Assembly (NCBI GenBank): GCA_037157565.1
Contig: JAZHRO010000036.1
Span: 137,694,501 to 137,758,500, forward strand
Direction: 5' to 3'
Length of the DNA: 64,000 nt
DNA from: Thalassia testudinum
Taxonomy: Eukaryota; Streptophyta; Magnoliopsida; Alismatales; Hydrocharitaceae
In this document: in pieces, positions 9,133 to 18,763 of the stretch
Layout: the number at the start of each line of letters is the position of its first letter
Position numbering within the stretch: the stretch's first letter is position 1
The notes under the pieces: generated by a model
What the model was told of the DNA's origin: nothing
The model's input: only the letters and a program-made list of their open reading frames with translations
Database searches by the model: none
Made by a program: the position numbers and the translations under genes

Positions 9133-10571
9133 CTGCTCCCATCGCTCCAGCACCCCACACGGCTCGCCGACCTGTGCATAACCTTCGCCTCCTCACCCTG
9201 ATCCTCTTCCACCCCTCCACTTCCCACCAAATGCCCTCTGCAGATCCACCGAACACACCCACTTCTCCGCCCGCAGTTTGACCTTTGGCCACCCTTTTGC
9301 TCCACCACGCCCACTGCAGACCCTCCGAGTTCTCCGCATATCTGATTAGGCCGAGAGGCCGTGCTTCTGTGAACAGGTGTCGCGCCCGCCATCGCCATTG
9401 CTGAGCAGCGAAGCTCCTTCGACCTGCTGCTCCAGGCAACACCATGCCCAGGTCAGACTCCCAGGCTTCGTGGGGTAGCTTCGCGAAGTGTCAGGCTGCA
9501 GTTCGGGCGAAGCCCTCGCCCGAAGCCCTCATGCGAAGTTCTCGCTGCCGCTGCTTCCTCCGCGCAGGCGCTCACATTGGGGTGGGACATTTAGTCCCAC
9601 CTCGGAAGACTTTGAAGAGGAGCGCCGATATAAGTTGAAAAAGTGCTGTAGGCTTATCGCCTCAGCACACGGGGTGAGGTCCCTCTCACATCGCTTCACC
9701 CGGCCCGTCCGCGAGCTCATCACGCGGATCCGGCCGACCCGACCCGACTTGACTACCACTCCTCGCCCACCACCGCACGCCGGTGGGCCTGGACCCGGGC
9801 GCGACTCGTACCCGATTACCCGGTTGCTCTGGGAGAGCTGTCCTAAGAGCGAATTCTGAGAGAGAAAGAGATGCGTGGGGGAGGGGGGTAGCGTAGGTTT
9901 TTGCCCTCTGATGCTGAACTCTTAAGCGTGCAGGCACAGGTGAAGAAGAAGAAGGACTGCGGAAGAAGAACTGAATCGACACTGTAGCATCCGCAGGTTA
10001 AGTCATCTGATTGAGAAATCAGATGACGTCCTGAAGACAGGTGAAGGCAAAGAAGAAGAAGGAAGGCAAGGCAGAGGAAAGAGAGGAACACAGAGAAGCC
10101 AAGTGAAGACTCTGCAGAGATCAGAAGACAAAGAAGAAGAAGAAAAGAAGAGAGAAGGAGCAGCCAAGTGAAGAAACAGAAAGAAGAAGAAGAAGAGAAG
10201 CAAGAAGAAAAGAAGAAGAAGAGCACGGGAGGAAGATCTGAAGCAAGAAAAGAAGAAACAAAGAAAATAAAAAAGAAGAAAAAGACAGGATCGTCCAACC
10301 AAGAAATAGAGGAAGAACACGAAGAACAAAAGCCAAAGAGGAGAGAAGACAAAGAGGAAGAAAGAAGAGAAGAAGAAGAGCCAAACTTTCATCTCTCTCT
10401 CTCTCTCTTTATTTTTGTAATAGAACATGTATATCTCTAGAATACGACTTGCTCCTTGAGTTCGATCTCGGGAGAACTGTATTTTCCGAGTAACAAATAT
10501 TAGCAAATGATGGCAATAACTATCTGTACTGCAACGACTTAAGAAAAGCTAGTTGCTGCCACCGTCTGCCA
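9133..10571 (+). repeat. Element A 5' LTR, segment 3 of 3
   Basis: Begins with the right CTGCT duplication of B and matches 20113-21549. It includes a GC-rich part with repeated CGAAG motifs (9400-9850) and a purine tract (10121-10380). A (CT)n stretch lies near 10391-10408, and the segment ends CTGCCA two bases before the PBS. Confidence 0.95.
10121..10380 (+). repeat. Long GAA/AGA-rich purine tract in A LTR
   Basis: About 260 bp that is almost all purine on the plus strand, repeated at about 21103-21360 in the 3' LTR. It produces Lys/Glu frames on one strand and Ser/Phe/Leu frames on the other; neither looks like a gene. Confidence 0.85.
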
Positions 10572-10573
10572 GT

Positions 10574-10591
10574 TGGCGCCGTTGCCGGGGA
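10574..10591 (+). other. Primer-binding site of A (tRNA-Asp)
   Basis: TGGCGCCGTTGCCGGGGA is an 18/18 complement of the 3' end of plant tRNA-Asp(GUC) including CCA, two bases after the LTR. Athila-lineage elements use this primer. Confidence 0.95.
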
Positions 10592-11501
10592 GCAACGGCT
10601 ATTCTAGAGGTAAACATTTCTGTTTCATTTTAGTTCTAATAATCTCCTCTTTTTTGTGCAGCTACAGGAAATCAAGAAGACAAGCAACCGCACGACAACC
10701 ACTCCGAGGACAGGTAATTTTTTTTTCCTCTCGCTATTAACCCCTAAACTCTAAAAGAGGAAGAAAAGAAAAGAACAAGCAATATAGGGCTAACCTGTCT
10801 TCTATACTTAGTAAACCATAAGAAGTTGCATGTTTTCAACCCATTATTCTTGCACACTATTAAGGGTATTTAGGGGCTAACACATTCTTGCTTGAGCCCT
10901 AATTACCCACCAAAGAACTAACTGGACCAAGTAGAGCCAACATAAGATTCAACATTAGGGTTTTAGAGACACACTACTTAAATCAAGAATTGAGAAACCT
11001 TAAAAGAAGTGCGGCCAAGCCATTATCTGAAAATACCTATCCAAAGAAACCCTAAAATAAGATTGGCTCTTTAAACACTTGAACCCTAAAAGACAAGACC
11101 TAATAAGCAAAACTAGCAGGTAAAGTTGACCATTCGGGTCAACTAACCTTCAAATTAGGTCACTCTTTGCACTTAAAAGACTAAAGTTCAAGTGGAACCT
11201 TAAGCGCCTTGATCTTGAATTAAAAGTGGTAGACTTAAGAGGTCAAGATCCCCATTCTGGTCTACCTGGAACCGCAGTGACAAGAGAGGTCGGGTGGGGG
11301 AAACCCTGTAACCCGTGGGGACGCTCTACCGTGTAGGGGTCTTTGCAGGACTCTCCCTCTCTGGCTGCCCAGGTAATTCTCAGGTGGTCGATCTTTCTGA
11401 TCAAGGGGTCCATCTGCCCCGCACCTCTATAGTCACCCAACACATTTTTGGGTGTCTTGATTGGGTCCAGCACCTTCTAAACTCATCTCTTCCAACAGTG
11501 C
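10592..11501 (+). other. Untranslated leader of A with candidate splice signals
   Basis: No supported coding region. A pyrimidine-rich run ends in GTGCAG at 10661, followed 52 bp later by CAG|GTAATT (GT at 10714-10715). A possible acceptor AACAG ends at 11498, just before the Gag ATG at 11502. Elements C and D show equivalent signals at equivalent places, which is why they are noted here. Confidence 0.5.
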
Positions 11502-14111
11502 ATGTACGGAGGGAGGTCCTTAAGACCACCCTTAAGACCTCCTTTAGAAATTCACTCTCGTCAAGGCCAAGCCTCGACGCCCGTGTTTGTGCAGCAACCC
11601 CCTCACATCATTCTCTCTTCCGATTCAGAACCAAGTTCTTCTTCTTCCCCCATCATGGCTCAGCCAGTTGAGGAAGAAAACAATCTGGAGCATCAGCTCC
11701 AACGACTCAATGACCTCTTCCAAAACTTCGTGCACCCACCACAGCGTCCTATGATGCGGGACCACTATAATCCTGCTGCGGTGGCCGTTGAGCCTCGAGT
11801 CAGAATCCCGACTGGAGGACCTGATTCTGAATTGAAGCCCAATATGATTCATGCTATACCTAAATTCCATGGGCTTAATTCTGAAGATCCCTTCCAACAC
11901 ATCAAACAACTAAAGCATCTGGCCCAAACTTTTGGGTCAGACGCACAAAATCGGGATATTCTTCTCATAAAGATGTTCTCCTTTTCTCTTATGGACAAGG
12001 CTGCCCATTGGTATCAAACTTAGACCCGGCCGATCAACAATTGGGAAGAACTTTAGTCCGAGTTCCTGAAAAAGTTCTTCCCTGTTGGACGGACCAACGC
12101 CTTGCGCCATCAGATTACACATTTCACCCAACAAACAAGGGAACCTCTCCATGAGGCATGGGATCGTTTTCAGGATCTCATGAGAAAGTGCCCCCATCAC
12201 GGAGTTCCTAAATGGGAACAGGTCCAATCTTTTTACCAGGGACTCCGTGAGGACATCCATCTTTTCGTCAATGCAAACTGCGGAGGAAATATCATGGGTC
12301 AACATGAAGACACCGTGTGGGAGATTCTCAAAAACATGTGCGAGAACTCCATCAACATTGACTCCATGGGATTATTCGACAGGACGAATACCCGCGCAGC
12401 GACGAATCTCAGGGGAGCACACGAGACGCAGGGCCTCTTCGCATCAGTCGACTTGGAGTTAATGGACAGTCGATTGGACAAGGTCTCGATTATCGAAAAG
12501 AAGGTGGATGAGCTGACTCAGCATCTGCAGCGAGCCACCTCTGCGCATAACCCTTTCGCACAACCTCCTTCCACAAGGGAAACTGTGCAAAACATTCTCC
12601 ATCGATCTTCTCTTAGGATGGACCCATCATCCGAATCTTTGCCCGGAGGTCCTTCCGATTCCTTCTACACCTGCCAGGGAAATTCCATTCCCTCTTTCTC
12701 TGACTCTCTGGAGGTTCCTCAGACCTGCGAGGACCTCAACGCCATCCAGAACGACCCTTTCTCCAACACCTATAATCCTAGATGGCGAAACCATCCTAAC
12801 TTTCAGTGGGCGGGAAATTCCCAAACCCACAGACCATCCTTCCAACCCCGCCCACAACCTCTTCTTCCTTACCAGCCGCCTCAGCCTCGGCCCAACCCTA
12901 CTTACCCATCTGGGCCAAATCAAGATCAAATGTCCCTTATCCTTCAGACCCTGGCTGACATTCAAAGAAAGAATGCGGCTATCCAAAAACAACACAAGGA
13001 CGAACTTACAGAGGTCCAAAACCAATTGACCTAGTTGGCAAACTCTCGCCAGCCAGGTACTCTTCCTTCCCAACCTCTACTTAATCCTAATAACGTGCCA
13101 ACCCAGCGGCACGTTATGAACCCAAACCCGGGCCATGCCCATATGATTTATCAGGCCCCCTCTGTTCCTTCACCCGACGGGATAGAGGCCTCCACTTCCT
13201 TTGCAGGTTACCAGCAGCAAGCTATCTTACCCAATCCCAACCAAAACCAGGCAGGACTTAATTCCGTAACAACCCGTAGTGGTAAGGAAACTCAAGACCC
13301 ACCTCATCCGAACCACTCCAAGCCTGGTAGTGATCCCAAGCCTAGGACAGTAATCCAGGACGTCCCCACCCCTATCCCAGATCCACAACCTGGACCTAGC
13401 CTAGAAGAACCACCCAAGATCCCGTTTCCCGAGGCCTTGACCAAGGGAAAGAAGACCACCAAGCCCGTGGCACCTGAGGAGGACCTGGTCAAGCTCTTTG
13501 AGCAGGTCCACATAAACATCCCCTTGATGGATGCAATCCGCCACGTACCAGCTTACGCACGATTTCTAAAGAATGTGTGTACACCCCAGCGTAAGCCGCG
13601 AACCAAGGGTGGGAGCCCAATTGTTCTATTAAAGCAAGCCAGCTCTGTAATCCTCAGTAGGCTCCCACCCAAGGCAAAAGATCTTGGTACCCCCCTGATT
13701 TCCTGCAAGATAGGTGATACCCAATTTGATAGAGTTTTGCTAGACTTAGGTGCATCCATAAACCTGATACCCACATCCTTACTTGACCATCTAGAAGAAT
13801 CTGAGCTAAAACCAACCGAGGTGACATTACAATTAGCAGATCGATCTATAAAGTCACCAAAAGGGATTCTCGAGGATGTTATCGTAAGAGTGCAGGATTT
13901 CTATTTCCCAGTGGACTTTATAGTCTTAGATATGGATGCGCCTAAAAACCCTAGGGAAACACCAATCATTCTAGGGAGACCTTTCTTGGCTACTGCTAGA
14001 GCCAACATCAGCTGTGAGGAGGGCCAAATAGAACTCAAGTTTGGAGATCAAACCCTAAAAATTGATATATTTAAGGCCCAACAAGGAATCAATTGCGGTG
14101 TCATCCAATAG
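11502..14111 (+). pseudogene. Athila-type Gag and protease region of A, broken by TAG codons
   Basis: One frame continues into pol. The ATG at 11502 is preferred to the one at 11655 because its product opens M-x-G-R-S-L like element C's Gag (56003, minus). The retrotransposon Gag domain covers about 11790-12350, with motifs S-E-D-P-F-Q-H and D-K-A-A-H-W followed by F-P-V-G-R-T-N-A. A linker has Y-N-P-R-W-R-N-H-P-N-F, seen in Athila Gag. The aspartic protease active site D-L-G-A-S is at 13743-13757 and a flap-side I-I-L-G-R-P-F motif at about 13965. No CCHC knuckle is seen. TAG codons at 12021, 12054, 13032 and 14109 interrupt the frame, with no frameshift. The product would process the polyprotein and form the particle. 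Confidence 0.9.
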
Positions 14112-15740
14112 ATTTGTGACATCAGGACTTTGGTTGATGAATCACACTTCCAGAATGACTCAATTATGCCTCATCAACCACAAAAGGATCTTGACCCGCA
14201 AACAGAGGAGTCGAATCCAGACATAAACAACCCAATAACTCCTACCCTTGAACCTCACATCTACACTGAACCACCAGCTGCTGCTGATAATCCTATCCTC
14301 GAGTTAAAGCCTCTTCCTGCTCACTTGAAATACATCTTTTTGGGTTCCAATCAGACCCTCCCTGTGACTATCAATTCCAACCTCAATCCCGAACAGGAAT
14401 CCCGTCTGATTGCTGTCCTCCAGCAACATCGCAGAGCCATCGGGTGGACTCTCGATGATTTGACTGGAATAAGCCCCTCTTATTGTACTCATCATATCTA
14501 TTCAGAAGAGGGCGCACGACCTTCTCGTGAAATGCAGAGATGTTTAAACCCTAATCTTCAGGAGGTCGTGAAAAAGGAGATCATCAAGTGGTTAGATGCC
14601 GGGATCATCTACCCGATCTCCGATAGTCGTTGGGTGAGCCCAATTCAGGTTGTGCCTAAGAAGGCAGGACTCACCACCATAACGACTGAAATCGGAGAAA
14701 TCATTCCTACCCGAGTAGCCAATGCGTGGAGAGTCTGTATAGATTACCGTCGACTCAATTCCTCCACGAAAAAGGATCATTTCCCACTACCCTTCATTGA
14801 TCAAATTCTCGAGAAACTAGCGGGAAATAGGTTCTTCTACTTTCTTGACGGGTACTCCGGTTATAACCAGGTGGCAATCCATCCTGAGGACCAAGAAAAG
14901 ACCACATTCACCTGCCCCTTCGGAACGTATGCTTTCCGAAGGATGCCTTTCGGTCTTTGCAATGCACCCGCTACTTTTCAGCGGTGCATGCTTGCCATAT
15001 TCTCCGATATGGTAGGTGATTTTCTGGAAGTCTTCATGGACGACTTTTCAGTCTTTGGAGAATCTTTTGATGATTGCCTCCAACACTTGGTCCAGATACT
15101 CAGGCGATGCATTGAGGTGAACTTGGTTCTTTCCTGGGAAAAGAGCCATTTCATGGTGCCTGAGGGAATTGTCCTGGGACACTCAATTTCGGAAAAAGGC
15201 ATCCAGGTGGATCGAGCCAAGGTTGATCTGATTTCTCGCCTTCCCGTACCTAGCTTGATCAGGGACATCCGCTCCTTTTTAGGGCACATCAGTTTTTACC
15301 GCCGTTTCATTCCAGATTTCTCGAAAATCGCACGCCCCTTGACTTCTCTTCTCTCTAAGGATGTACCTTTTGAAATCTCCAAGGAATGCACGCTAGCCTT
15401 TGAAAACCTGCGTGACCGAGTCACCCAGGCACCTATCCTACAATCCCCTGACTGGTCTCAACCCTTTGAGATCATGTGCGATGCGTCTGACTTCGCTGTA
15501 GGAGCGGTCCTGGGACAGAAAGTTGACGGGAAACCCGTGGTCATCTACTACGCTAGCAAAACACTTGACGAGGCTCAGCGTAACTATACGGTTACGGAAA
15601 AAGAGCTGCTAGCCGTAGTATTTGCCCTTGAAAAATTTCGATCGTATCTTCTGGGTTCCCACGTCATCATTTACTCGGATCACACGGCTGTAAGGCATCT
15701 CCTTGCCAAGAAGGACGCGAAGCCCCGGCTAATCCGTTAG
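14112..15740 (+). pseudogene. Reverse transcriptase and RNase H of A
   Basis: In frame with gag-protease. RT blocks in order: a V-C-I-D-Y-R-R-L-N block near 14735, F-L-D-G-Y-S-G-Y-N-Q near 14845, F-G-L-C-N-A-P-A-T-F-Q near 14950, and the catalytic F-M-D-D at 15033-15044 (both Asp present). The connection G-H-I-S-F-Y-R-R-F-I-P-D-F near 15285 and RNase H follow: C-D-A-S-D-F-A-V-G-A near 15480, E-K-E-L-L-A-V near 15600, S-D-H-T-A near 15675. The frame stops at TAG 15738-15740, where C and other gypsy elements have Trp, so G to A change is likely. Otherwise the domain looks catalytically complete. Confidence 0.92.
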
Positions 15741-17198
15741 ATCTTGCTGTTGCAAGAATTTGATCTTGAGATTCGCGACAAGGCGGGAAGGCAGAATGTG
15801 GTAGCCGACCATCTGTCCCGTCTTCCTTCTGAGATCATCGACCCTTCTGGACCCATCACGGAACATTTTCCTGATGAGCACCTGCTTTCTGTTGGTACTA
15901 AACTTCCATGGTTTGCTGATATAGTAAACTACTTGGCATCTCATCAGACACCGTTTGATTGGCCGAAGGCCAAGAAAGACAAATTGCGTTCTGATTCCAA
16001 GTATTACATTTGGGAAGACCCGTACCTTTTCCGCATAGGTGCTGATCAAATTATTCGGAGATGCATTCCGGAAGAGGAAATCAGCAATATCCTACCTTTC
16101 TGCCATGACCAGGCATGCGGTGGCCATTTCTCAGGGCATAAAACCGCATCCAAAATCCTCCAGTGTGGCTTCTACTGGCCTACACTTTTCAAAGACGCAT
16201 ACAGTCACTGCAAGGCATGCAGTCGTTGCCAGACTTTGGGCAACATGAACCATCGCGACATGATGCCTTTGCAGCCGATTCTCGTATGCGAAATCTTCGA
16301 TGTTTGGGGGATTGATTTTATGGGCCCCTTTCCTGTTTCGGATGGTTTTGAGTATATTCTGCTTGCGGTGGACTACGTGTCCAAATGGATTGAAGCCATA
16401 CCGACCCGAACCTGCAATCACAAGATTGTTCTTAAGTTCATACATCAAAACATTTTCTCAAGGTTCGAGATTCCCCGTGCTATAATCTCTGATGGGGGGA
16501 CCCATTTTACAAATGCTCAGTTTAGGTCACTGATGGCCAAATTTGGGGTGTCTCACCGAATCTCTACTCCTTACTACCCCCAAACAAATGGTCTAGCTGA
16601 GCTATCAAATCGGGAGATCAAGAAAATCCTGCAAGACACTGTTCGGCCTGACAGGAAGGACTGGTCGTCTCGACTTCCGGAAGCATTGTGGGCCTATAGG
16701 ACCGCTCACAAGATCCAATTGGGCATGTCTCCCTTTAGACTGGTGTACAGAAAGGCATGTCACCTTCCCGTAGAACTGGAGCATAAAGCCTATTGGGCAG
16801 TACGGAACTGTAATCTAGATCTTTCCAAGGCTGGAACCCACAGAAAACTCCAAATCAGCGAGATCGATGAATTACGCCTAGACGCGTACGAGAACTCGCG
16901 AATCTACAAGGAGCGGGTTAAAGCCTTCCACGACAAGCACATCTCGAGAAAGATCTTTCATCCTGGTCAAAAGGTCCTACTCTTTGATGCCCGACTCAAA
17001 CTTTTCCCGGGGAAACTGAGGTCCAAGTGGGTCGGACCGTATTTAGTCCGACAGGTTTTTGGAAATGGAGCAATTGAAATCAGTCCACTCAGCCATGATT
17101 CCGAACCTTTCATCGTGAACGGTCAGAGACTCAAACCGTTCATTGATGTGACTTCTACTGATTCGGCTGAATCATCCCTCATCCTCCATTCCCCTTGA
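15741..17198 (+). pseudogene. Integrase of A
   Basis: Continues in the same frame after the TAG at 15738 and ends in TGA at 17196-17198. The HHCC zinc domain lies at about 16105-16240 (H-D-Q-A-C-G-G-H, then C-x2-C). The catalytic core has W-G-I-D-F-M-G-P-F near 16305, S-D-G-G-T-H-F near 16485 and N-R-E-I near 16610, giving D, D and E. The C-terminal domain includes K-L-R-S-K-W-V-G-P-Y near 17015. No chromodomain follows, as expected for Athila. About 485 residues, full length. It would be translated only with readthrough of upstream TAG codons, or supplied by a relative. Confidence 0.92.
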
Positions 17199-17447
17199 AC
17201 TTACTGTGCCCGGCCGATGGCGTAAAACTCAGCGCTTAACGGGAGGCAGCCCGTCATTTCTTGAAAATCTAAAACCTTTTTTCTGACACTATTGTGCACT
17301 TAAGGTTCACCCTTTAAGACAGCCAACTCCACCTCAGATGCTTGCATCTGAGATTAGAAATCGTCCGCAGAATTCATCCCGACCCATTCACTCACAAAAA
17401 TATCTGTCTTAAGGAATAAATTAACTAAATAAAAACCCCTAAATCAC

Positions 17448-17481
17448 AATGAGGACATTACAATTCTTAGGCATGGGGGGG
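17448..17481 (+). other. Internal polypurine-like motif of A
   Basis: AATGAGGACATT then TTAGGCATGGGGGGG, about 1.3 kb before the terminal tract AGGCATGGGGGTA. Counterparts at similar spacing are in C, D, E and I. Confidence 0.6.
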
Positions 17482-18168
17482 TATAAATGCAAAAATTGTA
17501 GAAAAAAAAAGGTTTTAAACAAAAAATTCACATATGCCAAAAACACCATAAAAATTAAAAATTTTTCAAAATAAAAAGAATAAGAGGAGAAAGGAAATTT
17601 TGAGGAGAAGGAAAAGAAACAAAATGAAAAGGAGCACAAAAAGATGAAAGAAAAGAGTAATAGTCATTAGTAAGAAGCTAAGGAATTAACCTTAGTCTAG
17701 ACCATTTTTTTCAAGAAAAGAAATGAAAAGTGCTTGGTAAGATTAGTAAGAACGCAAACCGTAGGCATTCTTGATAGACTCTTAGTACCCATTAAGATCT
17801 AGACAATCCTCAAGAGGTTGAGGAAAATGAAAAGCTTAAGTACTAGGTCCAAGGCTTAGGGAGTATTTGACCTCGTTAACTAACTTCTGATTTACGGGAC
17901 TCAGTAACCTAAGCACCCTAACCTCACACACAGCCTGGTTCAGCAAGCGTAAAAATCAAAATCACGCAGAAGCGTCGAAAAAATTCTGAAAGGTACACCT
18001 AGAATAGGAGCGGCCGATTAACACAATTTTATTTGGACGAGTTCCCAGCGCAGAGAGGCAGGAAATCCCCTCAAAGATGTGTAACAAAATATCATCTCCT
18101 CGGTGCTTGTATCTTAGGATATTCACATATCCTACTGGGGGCATGTAAGCACCCTGCTGGTTCAGATT

Positions 18169-18320
18169 CCATGGATGGCATTATCACGAAGTGTCAACTG
18201 CAAGGGTCTGAACGCGGCCACGGAACACCATGGATGGGATTATCTCGAAATCTCAATAGCCAGGGTTCTGGGGGTTGCCATGGGCGGTGCTATCTCGAAG
18301 CATCAATCGTCAGGAACCCT
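18169..18320 (+). repeat. Three degenerate tandem repeats in A 3' region
   Basis: Units begin at 18169, 18228 and 18278. Each begins CCATGG, continues with GGNNTTATCNCGAA and ends in a CAGG-type motif. The same triplet occurs in element I at about 27955-28098. Confidence 0.7.
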
Positions 18321-18750
18321 TGAGGATTGATGATGGGGGCAAGGAATTTGATACAAACCGTGTTGAAAAGCCAATCCTAAGCTAGAATTAAAAAGAAAAA
18401 GAGAGAGAAAACTCTCCAAAATAGAAAAATTTTCTACCTCTCTCTCTTACAAAATGCACTACGAACTGAACCAGGGCTAAAATCATTTCAAGCACGGGTG
18501 CTTTAACTACAAAGTCCAATAAACCTTAGGTTAGTTCTTGTGGTTCTTAAAAACCTTTGCTAAGGACTGAGGCTGAGGCTAGACAGATTTGGATCTTGAT
18601 TGGTACTAGAGTACCTTTTAAGCCTATGGTCAGCATTCTAACCTAATCTAAGTTTAAATGAAAAAGCACTTATCTGAAGCTATTAAAGAACTTCATGGTT
18701 TAGAACAAGGGTTGAAACCTTAAGTTTTTGTTAAGGGACTAGCAAAAGCT

Positions 18751-18763
18751 AGGCATGGGGGTA
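18751..18763 (+). other. Polypurine tract of A
   Basis: AGGCATGGGGGTA directly precedes the 3' LTR. The same motif precedes the 3' LTRs of C, D, E and, with an added TT, I. Confidence 0.8.

Larger units (their letters stand above)
17199..18763 (+). other. 3' untranslated region of A
   Basis: No env-like or other convincing frame. It holds an AATGAGGACATT motif joined to a purine tract (17448-17481), an A-rich stretch (17500-17660) and three degenerate repeats starting CCATGG (18169-18320). It ends in AGGCATGGGGGTA at 18751-18763, the likely polypurine primer, directly before the 3' LTR. The same plan occurs in element I. Confidence 0.8.

Noticed and set aside
9843..10506. Ser/Phe/Leu-rich minus-strand frames and Lys/Glu-rich plus-strand frames near 10168-10440, repeated in the 3' LTR.
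   Set aside because: They are translations of the purine tract in the LTR, with no domain or conserved start.
17199..18763. A possible env-like gene between integrase and the 3' LTR of A.
   Set aside because: The longest frame (18033-18323, 96 residues) lies over the CCATGG repeats and has no signal peptide or membrane segment.
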